A DNA stretch of 64,000 bases from Novosphingobium sp. PhB165 (GCF_004341845.1 NZ_SLVB01000003.1:372001-436000); one strand, 5' to 3'; counted from the first letter of the stretch, positions 51,044-60,748 are shown. Notes: generated by a model not told the origin, from the letters alone. Numbers and translations are program-made.

Positions 51044-52279
51044 TTAAGCCGTGGTCTGGATCTCTGCGGGCGCCTTGTGGAACGCCCCGCCCTTCATGAT
51101 CATGGTCAGCCGGTCCTTGTCCTGCAGCACCGCGACGTCCGCCGTGGGATCGCCGTCGACCAGCAGCAGGTCGGCCAGCCAGCCCTGCTTCACCAGCCCA
51201 ACCTCAAGGCCCATCAGCTCGCCCCCGTACTGGGTGGCGGAGCGCAGGGCTTCGGCGGGAGTGAAGCCGAAATACTGGACGAAATGCTCCAGATCGCGGG
51301 CGTTGAGGCCATGCGGGTTGAAAGGGAATCCGTAATCGCCGCCAGTCAGGATGCGCACGCCGCGCGCCTTGAGTTCGGGCACCAGCTTGCCTTCAAGGCC
51401 CATGCGCTCATGGGCGCTGGCCTTCATGTGCGTCATGTCGACATGCGGCGGCGGGTTGGCCTCGATGGCCGCCACCGAAACGCCGGGACCGGGCGCGTAG
51501 AAGAACTTGTCCTTGTCCGCCGCCATCCGATCGACAGTCGCCGCATCGGCGAACGAGCAGTGATAAAGAATGCGCGCACCGGCATCGAGGGCAAGGCCGA
51601 TGGCCTCTGGCGAATAGGCGTGGGTGGCGATCCACATCCCCGCCTCGCGCGTTGCCTGTCCCGCCGCCAGCATTTCCTCGCGGGTGTAGAGCACCTGCAT
51701 CGCCGAGCCGGGCTTCAGCGCATCCTCGCCGGAAACGACCAGCTTGATCGACTGTACGCCCTCGTCCTTGCAGTAAGCCACGAACTGGCGCATCGCATCG
51801 GGCCCGCGACCATTGAACACGTCGCCGGTCTCGACGCCTTCTTCGCCTTCGGGGCTGCGTTCGAGAGTGGAGGGAACCATGCGCGGCCCAGGCGTCTCGC
51901 CGGCCGCGATGGCTTGGGCCAGTTCCGGCTCGATCATGTCGCCCAGCGCACCGGCCGAGTAAATCGACGTGAAGCCATGATCGAGCAGCACGCGCGCATT
52001 GCGCCATGCCGCGACCTTCAGCTCGTCGGGCGGGAGGATGAACTGGTGGTAGATCTTTTCGACCGAAGACCCCCAGGTGAGATGGGTGTGCGCGTCGACG
52101 AGACCGGGCATCAGCGTCTTGCCGCGCCCGTCGATCACAACGTCGGCAGCTTCACCCGCCAGCGCGTCGTCGCCGTAAGCCACTCGGGCGATGCGGTCGC
52201 CGTCCACCAGCACCGAGCCGGTCTGGAGAGCGCTGCCGCTGCCGTCGAAGATGGATGCATCGCGGATCAGGGTCCGCAT
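51044..52279 (-). CDS. Amidohydrolase family protein, first gene of the operon
   Basis: A 411-residue metal-dependent hydrolase of the imidazolonepropionase/prolidase-like amidohydrolase group. Seen: N-terminal beta-sandwich strand VLVDGDRIARV, metal-binding PGLVDAHTHLTWGS (HxH near 64-66), a probable Lys ligand in SIKLVVSGED, His in IATHAYSPEAIGLAL and YHCSFAD, and the late Asp in LTGGDYGFP. It probably hydrolyses an amide, lactone or cyclic imide bond. The promoter in front has a perfect LysR-type box (52361-52379). Confidence 0.87.
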   Translation of the reverse strand: MRTLIRDASIFDGSGSALQTGSVLVDGDRIARVAYGDDALAGEAADVVIDGRGKTLMPGLVDAHTHLTWGSSVEKIYHQFILPPDELKVAAWRNARVLLDHGFTSIYSAGALGDMIEPELAQAIAAGETPGPRMVPSTLERSPEGEEGVETGDVFNGRGPDAMRQFVAYCKDEGVQSIKLVVSGEDALKPGSAMQVLYTREEMLAAGQATREAGMWIATHAYSPEAIGLALDAGARILYHCSFADAATVDRMAADKDKFFYAPGPGVSVAAIEANPPPHVDMTHMKASAHERMGLEGKLVPELKARGVRILTGGDYGFPFNPHGLNARDLEHFVQYFGFTPAEALRSATQYGGELMGLEVGLVKQGWLADLLLVDGDPTADVAVLQDKDRLTMIMKGGAFHKAPAEIQTTA

Positions 52280-52360
52280 GGCTCTCTCCCGTGTGTTCGT
52301 TTGTTGAGCCCGATCTAACGTATAGAAGGCCCCAAAGTAAAATAATGATATTTCAGATTG

Positions 52361-52379
52361 CCATAGCTGGAGACTATGG
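52361..52379 (-). promoter_or_regulatory. LysR-type regulator box upstream of the catabolic operon
   Basis: CCATAG and CTATGG are perfect 6-base mirror arms around a 7-base centre (CTGGAGA). This is the classical ATAG-N7-CTAT form with a T-N11-A core. Its centre is 91 bases upstream of the amidohydrolase ATG, followed by AT-rich promoter-like DNA. The LysR gene at 52630-53559 is the obvious candidate binder. Confidence 0.6.
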
Positions 52380-52419
52380 AATGACCCTCACTGCATGAAC
52401 GAAATTGGCCCACTTTGCT

Positions 52420-52580
52420 TCGTCGCCCCCGCGAAGGCGGGGGCCCCGCTTTTCTTGAGTTCACGCGGAGACGCGGAGACGCAGAGAGACCGTGCAGCAA
52501 CTCACCCTCTCCTCTGCGTCTCCGCGTCTCTGCGTGCTGAAAGAAGAACAAGCGGGATCCCCGCCTTCGCGGGGATGACG
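52420..52580. repeat. R2 repeat interrupted by R3 repeat
   Basis: R2 arms CGTCGCCCCCGCGAAGGCGG and GATCCCCGCCTTCGCGGGGA are separated by an R3 inverted repeat at 52459-52540 (TTCACGCGGAGACGCGGAGA pairing with TCTGCGTCTCCGCGTCTCTG). It is the same nesting as at 29945-30088. It lies between the LysR gene and the operon promoter. Confidence 0.82.
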
Positions 52581-52629
52581 GGCTTTTGAGGGGCTATTGC
52601 GCTGCGGAAGCAATAGTAGGCGACGGAAG

Positions 52630-53559
52630 CTACAGAAGGACGGGAAGCGCCGCCAGCATCGCCTCGGCCAGCGGCGAGAGCGTGCCGCCTTCCATGCGCA
52701 GGACGCCGACGCTGCGCTCGAACACCGCCTCGGCAATGGCGATGGCGCGGATCGAACCGTCGGAGGCGCCGTCCAGCGCCACGGTGCGGGGCAGCACGGT
52801 CACCCGGTCGGTCTCGCGCACGATGGCCCGCGTGGTCAGCAGGGAATCGCAGCGGATCGTCGTGCGCGGCACCGAGACGCCCGCCGCGATGAACAGCGCG
52901 TCGACCTGACGGCGAAACGCCCCGCGCGCTTCGGGCAGGACCCAGGCCAATGCCTCAACCTCGCGCAGCGACACCCGGTCCGCCAGCGCCGCATGGTGCG
53001 GGCCGACGATCAGCGCGAAGGGATCGCGCGCCGCCGTGGTCTCCACCATGCCCTCGGGCACGCTTTCGATCCGGGTGGTGACCATGGCCAGTTCGATCTC
53101 GCCCTGTCGCAGCATCTCGTGAAGTTCGGCATCCGGACGTTCGACCACGCTGAGCGCGAAATCGCCCAGCGCCGCCTCCACGCGCATGATCGCGCCGGGC
53201 AGCAGGGTGAGCAGCGCGCCGGGGGTGCCGCCGATGCGCAAGGGGCCGGAAATGCGGTGCCGGGCATGCTCGACGTCGCTCACCGCGTCGGCCAGCAGGG
53301 TTGCCAGCGCTTCGGAACGGCGCTGCAAGGCAAGCCCTTCGCGGGTGAGCACGATGCCGCCGCGCCCACGCTCGAACAGCACGGTGCCGAGCCGGTTTTC
53401 CAGCAGCGCGATCGTGTTGGAGACCGACGGCTGCGACAGGTTCAGCGCACGCGCGGCGGCGCTGATCGAGCCGGTCTCGCAGACGGCGCGGAACGTCAGC
53501 AGCGCGCGCGGATCCACGGCAGGAAGGCGCGCCTTGCGCGGCGCGGAATGCTCAGCCAT
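52630..53559 (-). CDS. LysR family transcriptional regulator
   Basis: A 309-residue regulator. The N-terminal helix-turn-helix is typical (LLTFRAVCETGSISAAARAL; NLSQPSVSNTIALLENRLGT), and a substrate-binding domain follows from about 105 (PLRIGGTPGALLTLLPGAI). It starts 22 bases after the regA stop, so it may be read from the cyo-reg unit as well as on its own. The catabolic operon downstream has a LysR-type box, and control of that operon is the most likely role. Confidence 0.88.
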   Translation of the reverse strand: MAEHSAPRKARLPAVDPRALLTFRAVCETGSISAAARALNLSQPSVSNTIALLENRLGTVLFERGRGGIVLTREGLALQRRSEALATLLADAVSDVEHARHRISGPLRIGGTPGALLTLLPGAIMRVEAALGDFALSVVERPDAELHEMLRQGEIELAMVTTRIESVPEGMVETTAARDPFALIVGPHHAALADRVSLREVEALAWVLPEARGAFRRQVDALFIAAGVSVPRTTIRCDSLLTTRAIVRETDRVTVLPRTVALDGASDGSIRAIAIAEAVFERSVGVLRMEGGTLSPLAEAMLAALPVLL

Positions 53560-53581
53560 GTCCCCCCTCCCTCGCTACCTG

Positions 53582-54172
53582 CTAAACCTGCCGCTTTTCG
53601 AGCTTGCGCGCCAGCGTGCGGCGATGCAGCCCCAGACGGCGCGCGGCTTCGGAAATGTTGAACTCGCATTCGACCAGAGTGCCGTGGATATATTCCCACT
53701 CCAGAGTCTTGATCGAACTGCGGCGCCCGTCCACCGGCACACTGGCATCGCCCTTGCCGCTGGCGAAAGCGGCCTCGATATCGTCGGTATTGGAAGGCTT
53801 GGCGAGGTATTGCGAGGCGCCCAGCTTGATCGCTTCCACGGCCGTCGCGATCGAGGCATAGCCGGTCAGCACCACGATCCGCGTCTCGGGCGAGCGCGCG
53901 TGGAGCGCCTGCACCACCGCCAGCCCGGACGAGGCGCCCAGCTTGAGGTCGATCACCGCATATTCGAAATCCTCCGCCGCGCAGAGCCCTTCGGCCTCTT
54001 CCGGGCTGGCGGCGGAACTGACGCGGTAACCCCGCCGCTCGAACGAGCGGCGCAGCGTGCGCGCGAACGTGGGATCGTCCTCTACGATCAGCAGGCTGGC
54101 GATTTCCGCCCCGTTTACAGCAGTATTGATGGCATCGTTCACGGCTGCTGGGGTCGTGGCAGGCTCAGTCAT
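53582..54172 (-). CDS. regA: Redox response regulator RegA/ActR/PrrA
   Basis: A 196-residue two-component regulator. Receiver domain: acidic pair in IVEDDP (31-32), phospho-acceptor D75 in YAVIDLKLG, and Lys in YLAKPSN. The Fis-like C-terminal helix-turn-helix reads NISEAARRLGLHRRTLARKL, as in RegA. RegA homologues control respiratory oxidases and other energy genes according to redox state. Start ATG 54172 overlaps the regB stop. Confidence 0.93.
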   Translation of the reverse strand: MTEPATTPAAVNDAINTAVNGAEIASLLIVEDDPTFARTLRRSFERRGYRVSSAASPEEAEGLCAAEDFEYAVIDLKLGASSGLAVVQALHARSPETRIVVLTGYASIATAVEAIKLGASQYLAKPSNTDDIEAAFASGKGDASVPVDGRRSSIKTLEWEYIHGTLVECEFNISEAARRLGLHRRTLARKLEKRQV

Positions 54173-55499
54173 GGGGCGTTCCGGCGTTGTCCTCGCCCTT
54201 CCTGGGCTCGTAGGCCAGTGTAGCAAGGGGAATGGCAAGTTGCACCCTTGCGCCGCCATCGACCAGATTGTCGACCGCAACTTTGCCGCCCAGCTTGCGG
54301 ATCACATTGACGACAAGGAACAATCCCAGCCCGCCGCCGTCGCGCCCCTTGGTCGAGGCATAGGGCTGCCCGACGCGCGGCAGGATCTCCGCCGCGAAAC
54401 CGGGGCCCCGGTCGCTGACGGTCAGCACCAGCCTGCCGCCTTCCACCCACGCCTCGATCACCACGAGGCCGGGCGAGACTTCGACGGCATTGTCGATGAC
54501 ATTGCCGATCACCTGCTTCAGGCCGGGATCGGAGACGATTGTGCGGTCCACGTCGATGGAATCGAGGAAGCGCAACTCGCCCGCCATGCGCGGCCGCCAT
54601 TCGGCCAGGATCTCTCCGATGAAGCCGCGCAAGGTGGTGACGGCGGGCGCAATGCCGCGCATCTCGCCCGCCGACATCAGGATGCCGCTGACGATCGTCT
54701 TGCAGCGCTCCAGTTCGCGCCGCACGTCGACGAGGTCGGCGGCGAGGTCCGGATCCTCGGCGATGGCGGGTTCGTGGCTCCAGTCGCCGAGGATCACCGA
54801 GATCGAGGAAAGTGGCGTGCCCAGCTCATGCGCGGCGCCTGAGGCGAGCAGGCCCATGCGGATGATGTGGTCCTCCTCGGCCGCCTGCTGGCGGAGCGCG
54901 GCCAGCTTGGCGTCGCTCTCGCGCCGGGTCAGGTCGAGCCGGGCGACGAAGACGATCAACAGCACCGCCGCCAGCACGAAGCAGAGCAGGCTGCCGTAGA
55001 TGTAGAGCTGGAACGGGTCGCCCGCGTGGTGCACCGGCAGGCGCAGCGGGTGGTAGTAGAACGTCAGCAGCAGCACGCAGAGGCAGGCGTTGACCGCCAC
55101 CAGCGAACTCCACCGCAGATCGAGGATAACCGCCGCGATGACGATCTGCAGCAGGAACAGGAACGTGAAGGGATTGGTCGCCCCGCCCGAGTGGTAAAGC
55201 TGCCAGCACAGCGCGACGACGTCGATCATCAGCGCGCCGAACAGTTCGCCCTGCGTGAACGACTGCCGCCGCAGGACGACGCTCGCCGAGACGAGGTTGA
55301 CCACGATCAACAGCAACGGCGCCAGCAGCAGCGGCGCCAGCGACAGGCGCACGCCCAGCACTTGCTGGACGACGACGATGGTGATGAGCTGGCCGATTAC
55401 GGCGGTCCAGCGCAGCTGCATGAGCAGCACGATATTGGCGCGGCTGGCGGAACTTCCGGGAAGGCCGCGCGGCGCGAATAGATCGATCAGCCGTTCCAT
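54165..55499 (-). CDS. regB: Redox sensor histidine kinase RegB/ActS/PrrB
   Basis: A 444-residue membrane kinase with about six N-terminal helices. The conserved quinone-site heptapeptide GGATNPF (105-111) is present, the phospho-acceptor is H224 in SGAAHELGTPLSS, and the redox-active Cys of the family is C266 in LERCKTIV. ATP-binding blocks follow (VIGNVIDNAVE; DRGPGFAAEIL; GGGLGLFLV). It senses quinone or redox state and phosphorylates RegA. It overlaps the SURF1 gene by 13 bases. Confidence 0.95.
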   Translation of the reverse strand: MERLIDLFAPRGLPGSSASRANIVLLMQLRWTAVIGQLITIVVVQQVLGVRLSLAPLLLAPLLLIVVNLVSASVVLRRQSFTQGELFGALMIDVVALCWQLYHSGGATNPFTFLFLLQIVIAAVILDLRWSSLVAVNACLCVLLLTFYYHPLRLPVHHAGDPFQLYIYGSLLCFVLAAVLLIVFVARLDLTRRESDAKLAALRQQAAEEDHIIRMGLLASGAAHELGTPLSSISVILGDWSHEPAIAEDPDLAADLVDVRRELERCKTIVSGILMSAGEMRGIAPAVTTLRGFIGEILAEWRPRMAGELRFLDSIDVDRTIVSDPGLKQVIGNVIDNAVEVSPGLVVIEAWVEGGRLVLTVSDRGPGFAAEILPRVGQPYASTKGRDGGGLGLFLVVNVIRKLGGKVAVDNLVDGGARVQLAIPLATLAYEPRKGEDNAGTPHD

Positions 55500-56227
55500 C
55501 GGCGGCGGCGCCAGACGAAGACCAGCGCCATCGCGGACATCGCCGCCATCGTGAACCAGGTCAGCGCATAGCTGAGATGGTTGTCCGGGAAGTGGATCTG
55601 GGTCAGCCCCGGCACCGGCGCGAGGCCTTTGGGCCTGACGGCATCTTCCACTTGGGCATCGACGAAGGCCGGTACCACCGCGCCGATCCCCCGCGCCTGC
55701 GCCAGCGCATTCACGTCGCGCGAATACCAGCGGTCGGCCTGCGGCTGGTTCGACTGGAGCAGGCTGCCGGCGGGCTCGTTCACCCGCAGCAGGCCGGTGA
55801 CCGAGACCGGGCCTTGCGGCGTGGTCGCGGCGGCGACAGCCGCCGTGGTGCCCGCCGGCACGAAGCCGCGGTTCACCCAGACCTGTCGTCCATCGTCAAG
55901 CCGCAAGGGCGTCATCGTCCAGTACCCGGTCCCGAGATCGGTAGCGGCCCGCACCACCGCGGTCGCCTTCCCTTCGTAGCGCCCTTCGATCGAAACGCGA
56001 AGATAGGCAAGGTCGGTGGCACCCTTCCCCGCCAGCACGGCGTCGGCGGGAAGCGGCACCGGCGCGGCGCGGGTCCGTGCGTCCACTTGCGCGATCAGCG
56101 CGTGCTTCCAGTGCAGGCGCTGCACCTGCCACACGCCCAGCGCGATGAAGAGCGCCATCGCCACAAGCAGAAGCGCGGCAAGCCCCCAGGGCCGCCGCGC
56201 TTCATTGGTCTCGATCACATTGTGCAT
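55487..56227 (-). CDS. SURF1 family cytochrome oxidase assembly protein
   Basis: A 246-residue inner-membrane protein with one helix at each end (about 15-33 and 222-240). SURF1 motifs are seen: GVWQVQRLHWKHALI and VWVNRGFVPAG. SURF1 helps insert haem in aa3/bo3-type oxidases. It follows cyoD after 22 bases and continues the oxidase operon; it overlaps regB. Confidence 0.9.
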   Translation of the reverse strand: MHNVIETNEARRPWGLAALLLVAMALFIALGVWQVQRLHWKHALIAQVDARTRAAPVPLPADAVLAGKGATDLAYLRVSIEGRYEGKATAVVRAATDLGTGYWTMTPLRLDDGRQVWVNRGFVPAGTTAAVAAATTPQGPVSVTGLLRVNEPAGSLLQSNQPQADRWYSRDVNALAQARGIGAVVPAFVDAQVEDAVRPKGLAPVPGLTQIHFPDNHLSYALTWFTMAAMSAMALVFVWRRRRWNG

Positions 56228-56249
56228 GATGCGGCTGAAATCGTGACGA

Positions 56250-56633
56250 TCAGGGCAGCTGGCCCATGTCGTGCGCGTTCATCGGCATCATGTTGTGGTT
56301 CAGGTGGTACATGACCCACAGCGAACCCGAGAGCGTGATCACCAGCACCACGATCGTGAAGATCAGCGCCATGACCGTCCAGCCATTCTCGGACTTGGTG
56401 TTCATGTGCAGGAAGTAGATCATGTGAACGACGATCTGCACCATCGCGAAGGCCATGATGACAAGCGCAGTGGTCGACTTGTCGGCAATCGCGCCGGTCA
56501 TCACCAGCCAGAACGGAATGGCGGTGAGGATGACCGAAAGGAAGAAGCCGATCAGGTAGTCACGCAGAGTGCCGTGGCCGCTGGCGTGCACATCGTCGAC
56601 GTGCTCGTTGGGGTGGACGTGGTCGCTCATCAC
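56250..56633 (-). CDS. cyoD: Cytochrome o ubiquinol oxidase subunit IV
   Basis: A 127-residue subunit with three hydrophobic helices, the CyoD pattern being DYLIGFFLSVILTAIPFWLV and HMIYFLHMNTKSENGW. The N-terminus is His-rich. Last structural subunit of the bo3 oxidase; its start overlaps the cyoC stop by four bases. Confidence 0.93.
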   Translation of the reverse strand: MMSDHVHPNEHVDDVHASGHGTLRDYLIGFFLSVILTAIPFWLVMTGAIADKSTTALVIMAFAMVQIVVHMIYFLHMNTKSENGWTVMALIFTIVVLVITLSGSLWVMYHLNHNMMPMNAHDMGQLP

Positions 56634-57274
56634 AGCATTCCCATGAGATAGACGAAGGTGAAGACGCCGATCCAGATGACGTCAAGGAAGTGCCAGAACA
56701 GCGAAAGGCACATGAGGCGGCGCTTGTTGGCCGGGATCAGGCCCTTGGTGCCGACTTGCGCGACCAGCGTGAACAGCCAGATCAGGCCGAACGTCACGTG
56801 CAGACCGTGGGTGCCCACCAGCGAGAAGAACGCGGTGAGGAAGGCCGAACGCATCGGCGTCGCGCCTTCGGCGATCATGTGATGGAACTCGAAGAGTTCG
56901 ATCGACAGGAACGCCGCGCCGAACACGGCGGTGATCAGCAGCCAGATCTGGGTCGCGCCCTTCTGGTTCTTCTCCATCGCGATCATGGCGATGCCGTAGG
57001 TGATCGACGAGAACAGCAGCATGGCCGTGTTCACCGCGACGAGCTTGAGGTCGAAGAGATCCTTCGGCCCCGGCCCCGCCGCGAAGTTGCCGCCCAGCAC
57101 GCCGAAGGCGGCGAACAGCATGGCGAAGATGAGACAGTCGCTCATCAGGTACATCCAGAAGCCCAGCATGGTGCTGCCGCCTTCGGGATGATCGTGCTCG
57201 TTCAGGTCGTAGAACGCAGCCTGGAGCTGCGCCTGCGACAGGTTGTGGCTCGTATCAGCAGTAGTAGCAGTCAT
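56630..57274 (-). CDS. cyoC: Cytochrome o ubiquinol oxidase subunit III
   Basis: A 214-residue subunit with five helices, of the quinol-oxidase type. Seen: GFWMYLMSDCLIFAMLFAAF, FEFHHMIAEGATPMRSAFLT, GTHGLHVTFGLIW and FWHFLDVIWIGVFTFVYLMG. It starts 3 bases after the cyoB stop. Confidence 0.95.
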   Translation of the reverse strand: MTATTADTSHNLSQAQLQAAFYDLNEHDHPEGGSTMLGFWMYLMSDCLIFAMLFAAFGVLGGNFAAGPGPKDLFDLKLVAVNTAMLLFSSITYGIAMIAMEKNQKGATQIWLLITAVFGAAFLSIELFEFHHMIAEGATPMRSAFLTAFFSLVGTHGLHVTFGLIWLFTLVAQVGTKGLIPANKRRLMCLSLFWHFLDVIWIGVFTFVYLMGML

Positions 57275-57277
57275 CGA

Positions 57278-59284
57278 TCAGGCTCCCACTGCCGCGAGCT
57301 GGCGCGTACGCTCGGCCTCGGTCGCTTCGACCGTCTCGACCGGGATGTGGTAATCGCGCTTGTAGTTGAACGTGTGGAAGATCGCATAGCCGATGATGCC
57401 GAGGAACGACACGGCGGCGAGCCACCAGATGTACCAGATCATCGCGAAGCCAAGCGCCGTCGAGATACCGGCAAGGATGATCCCCGCACCGGTGCTCTTG
57501 GGCATGTGGATCGGACGGAAGCCCGAGGTCGGACGTTCCACGCCGCAGCGCTTCATGTCGTCCCAAGCGTCGATGTCGTGCACGATCGGGGTGAACGCGA
57601 AGTTGTACTCCGGCGGCGGCGAGCTGGTCGACCACTCAAGGGTACGGCCGTTCCACGGATCGCCCGTTTCGTCCTTCAGTTCCTCACGCTTCCAGATCGA
57701 CACGGCGAACTGGACGAGCATGGCACCGATACCGCCAGCGATCATCAGCGCGCCGAAGGCGGCAACGATGAAGAACGGCTGGAGCGACGGATCGTCGAAC
57801 ACGCGCATACGGCGGGTCACGCCCATCAGGCCCAGGATGTAGAGCGGCATGAACGCGAACCAGAAGCCCGGGACCCACAGCCAGAAGCTAACCTTGCCCC
57901 AGAACTGGTTGAGCTTGAAGCCGAAGGCCTTGGGCCACCAGAAGTTGATCGCCGCGAAGATGCCGAACAGCACGCCGCCGATGATGACGTTGTGGAAGTG
58001 GGCAATCAGGAACAGCGAGTTGTGCAGGACGAAGTCGGCCGGCGGCACCGCGAGCAGAACGCCGGTCATGCCGCCGATGGTGAAGGTCATCATGAAGGCG
58101 ACCGTCCACATCATCGGCAGTTCGAACCGGATGCGGCCACGGTACATCGTGAACAGCCAGTTGAAGAGCTTCGCGCCGGTCGGGATCGAGATCACCATCG
58201 TGGTGATGCCGAAGAACGAGTTGACGCTCGCGCCCGAACCCATCGTGAAGAAGTGGTGCAGCCAGACGAGGTACGAGAGGATGGTGATGACCAGCGTCGC
58301 GTAGACCATCGACGAATAGCCGAACAGGCGCTTGCCGCAGAAGGTGGCGGTGACTTCGGAGAAGACGCCGAACAGCGGCAGGATGAGGATGTAAACCTCT
58401 GGGTGGCCCCAGATCCAGATCAGGTTGACGTACATCATCGGCGAACCGCCGAAGTCGTTCGAGAAGAAGTTGAAGCCGAGGTAACGGTCAACCGACAGCA
58501 TCGCCATCACGGCCGTCAGCACCGGGAAGGCGGCGACGATCAGGACGTTGGTGCAGAGTGCGGTCCAGGTGAAGATCGGCATGCGCATCATGGCCATGCC
58601 CGGCGCGCGGAGCTTGACGATGGTGGCGATCAGGTTGACGCCCGAAAGCAGCGTGCCGACACCGGCGATCTGCAAGGCCCAGATATAGTAGTCGACGCCG
58701 ACCCACGGGCTGTACGCCAGATTGGACAGCGGCGGATAGGCCAGCCAGCCGGTCTGCGCGAACTCGCCGATGAACAGCGAGGCCATGACCAGCACGGCGC
58801 CGGCGGTCGTCATCCAGAAGCTGAAGTTGTTCAGGAACGGGAAGGACACGTCGCGCGCGCCGATCTGCAGCGGCACCACGTAGTTCATGAGTCCGGTGAC
58901 GAAAGGCATCGCCACGAAGAAGATCATGATCACGCCGTGCGCGGTGAAGACCTGGTCATAGTGGTGCGCCGTCAGGTAGCCGTCGTTGCCGTTGAACGCG
59001 ATCGACTGCTGGATACGCATCATCACCGCGTCGGCAAAGCCGCGCAGGAACATGATAAGGCCGAGGATCATGTACATGACCCCGATCTTCTTGTGGTCCA
59101 CGCTGGTGAACCACTCCTTCCAGAGATAGCCCCAGAGCTTGAAATAGGTCAGCCCGGCCACCAACGCCGCGCCGCCAAGGGCGACGACGACGAAAGTGGC
59201 GAGCACGATCGGTTCCTGTGGCAGGGCGTCCCACCACAGGCGGCCCAGTAACGGGCTCCAGTGCGAATGGTCTACGGCTTCCAT
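57278..59284 (-). CDS. cyoB: Cytochrome o ubiquinol oxidase subunit I
   Basis: A 668-residue catalytic subunit (E. coli 663) with about 15 helices and the low-spin haem, high-spin haem and CuB. Seen: [37 protein letters not shown] (CuB His-Tyr region), [10 protein letters not shown] (CuB His pair), and [17 protein letters not shown] (haem His ligands). Start MEAVDHSHW at 59284 is the family start. Reduces O2 to water while pumping protons. Confidence 0.97.
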   Translation of the reverse strand: MEAVDHSHWSPLLGRLWWDALPQEPIVLATFVVVALGGAALVAGLTYFKLWGYLWKEWFTSVDHKKIGVMYMILGLIMFLRGFADAVMMRIQQSIAFNGNDGYLTAHHYDQVFTAHGVIMIFFVAMPFVTGLMNYVVPLQIGARDVSFPFLNNFSFWMTTAGAVLVMASLFIGEFAQTGWLAYPPLSNLAYSPWVGVDYYIWALQIAGVGTLLSGVNLIATIVKLRAPGMAMMRMPIFTWTALCTNVLIVAAFPVLTAVMAMLSVDRYLGFNFFSNDFGGSPMMYVNLIWIWGHPEVYILILPLFGVFSEVTATFCGKRLFGYSSMVYATLVITILSYLVWLHHFFTMGSGASVNSFFGITTMVISIPTGAKLFNWLFTMYRGRIRFELPMMWTVAFMMTFTIGGMTGVLLAVPPADFVLHNSLFLIAHFHNVIIGGVLFGIFAAINFWWPKAFGFKLNQFWGKVSFWLWVPGFWFAFMPLYILGLMGVTRRMRVFDDPSLQPFFIVAAFGALMIAGGIGAMLVQFAVSIWKREELKDETGDPWNGRTLEWSTSSPPPEYNFAFTPIVHDIDAWDDMKRCGVERPTSGFRPIHMPKSTGAGIILAGISTALGFAMIWYIWWLAAVSFLGIIGYAIFHTFNYKRDYHIPVETVEATEAERTRQLAAVGA

Positions 59285-59291
59285 TGTTCTG

Positions 59292-60554
59292 TCAGTTCCG
59301 GGAAATCTGAGTGGGATGCGCGGGCGTCTGTGCGGGGGCGGCAAGCGCCTCCTGGCCGTGCGAGAAGATCGGTGCCGACTGCGGCTCGCTCAGACCCGCA
59401 CCGCTCAGGACGCGCGGCGAGGCCGGTGCCTTGATCGTGTGATCCGGCGCGGAGCCGGGGTTCTGGCGGCAGAGCGCGCGGACCCAGGCCAGCTCGCGCT
59501 GCATGGCGGCGGTCGGGTTCGCGGTGGCCTGGGCGGCAGCCTGGCGGCCGCCACGGTCGTAGGCCAGCATCTGCACGTTACGGATGCCTTCCTTGCCGAG
59601 GCCGCCGCGCGCGTCGATCGCCATCATGTCGCTCATGCACATCTTGCCGGGCTCGACGCACATGTTGAGGATGGCATTATAAAGGTCGGGCGAAACCGAC
59701 GCGAAACGCATGACCGGCACCTTCTCGCTCGGCTTTTCGAGCTGGAGGTAAGCGGCGCGGTCAAGCGTACCGGCATTTGCCTGTCCACCAGCCTTCACGC
59801 CCTGTGCCCACTGGTCGAAGCCGGCGTCGGTAACCGCGTGCGTGGCAAAGCGCATGTGCGAGAAGCCCGCGCCCGAGTAGTTGGCCGAGAAGCCGATGAA
59901 CTCGCCCGGATGATTGATCACGGCGTGCAGGCGCGTTTCCATGCCGGGCATGGCATAGATCTGGCCGGCCATGGCAGGCACGAAGAACGAGTTCATCACG
60001 CTCGAAGAGGTGATCTTGAACTGCAGCGGACGGTTGGTCGGCACGACCAGTTCGTTGACCGTGGCCACGCCCTGCTCGGGATAGATGAACAGCCACTTCC
60101 AGTCGAGCGCGACGACTTCGACCTCAAGCGGCTTGGCGTCGGCGGGAACGGCGGTGGCGGCGTCGATACGGCCGATGGTGCGGTAGGGATCGAGAAGGTG
60201 CGTGCTCACCCAGGTGATCGCGCCAAGGCAGATGATGATCAGCAGCGGCGCTGCCCAGATCAGGAGTTCAAGCTGGGTCGAATGATCCCAGTGCGGGTCG
60301 TAGCGTGCCTCCTTGTTGGATGCACGGTAGTGCCACGCGAAGAACGCGGTGGCGGCCATGACCGGAAGGATGATGATCAGCATCAGCAGCGTGGAAGTGA
60401 CGACAAGGTCACCCTGCTGCTGCGCGACATCCCCGGAAGGGCTCAGCACTACAGAGTTGCAGGCAGTCAGCGCGCCCGTCAACGACAGGGCGGCAACGAT
60501 CTTGGCGAGCGCGGATGGATGCCGCGGCTTCGGTCGGGACTCGGGTGGGCGCAT
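59292..60554 (-). CDS. cyoA: Cytochrome o ubiquinol oxidase subunit II
   Basis: A 420-residue lipoprotein subunit. Lipobox LTAC (C32), two membrane helices (about 50-72 and 92-112), then a periplasmic cupredoxin domain without CuA Cys ligands ([56 protein letters not shown]), as expected for a quinol oxidase. The C-terminus is longer than in E. coli (315), with [12 protein letters not shown] and a Pro/Ala tail. First gene of the operon; a RegA-like palindrome lies 39 bases upstream. Confidence 0.94.
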   Translation of the reverse strand: MRPPESRPKPRHPSALAKIVAALSLTGALTACNSVVLSPSGDVAQQQGDLVVTSTLLMLIIILPVMAATAFFAWHYRASNKEARYDPHWDHSTQLELLIWAAPLLIIICLGAITWVSTHLLDPYRTIGRIDAATAVPADAKPLEVEVVALDWKWLFIYPEQGVATVNELVVPTNRPLQFKITSSSVMNSFFVPAMAGQIYAMPGMETRLHAVINHPGEFIGFSANYSGAGFSHMRFATHAVTDAGFDQWAQGVKAGGQANAGTLDRAAYLQLEKPSEKVPVMRFASVSPDLYNAILNMCVEPGKMCMSDMMAIDARGGLGKEGIRNVQMLAYDRGGRQAAAQATANPTAAMQRELAWVRALCRQNPGSAPDHTIKAPASPRVLSGAGLSEPQSAPIFSHGQEALAAPAQTPAHPTQISRN

Positions 60555-60592
60555 GGCGCTGCGCCTAAGCTGATGCCGCGATTGCGAACATA

Positions 60593-60605
60593 GGACATTT
60601 TGTCC
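60593..60605 (+). promoter_or_regulatory. RegA/RegR-type binding site upstream of cyoA
   Basis: GGACATTTTGTCC is a mirror repeat (GGACA / TGTCC). Its core GACATTTTGTC fits the recalled RegR/RegA consensus core GRCRTTNNGNC at every position, with mismatches only in the flanks. It lies between the divergent cyoA and MFS genes. regBA are at the end of the same cyo unit, which makes autoregulation likely. Confidence 0.5.
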
Positions 60606-60748
60606 AATCCCCTTGAACGCAATCAATGCCGATAGGGCCCCTCCATGTACACGGGCGTTTTCGCGCGTCCGCTTTGATTCGTCCGCGACCGATCGTGCGC
60701 GATCCGCATGGCCGGAAACGGACCCGAGACGAAGGCCGCAGATTCGAA

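Noticed and set aside
56690..59251. An 853-codon open frame antisense to cyoC and cyoB
   Set aside because: His/Arg/Glu-rich shadow of conserved oxidase genes.
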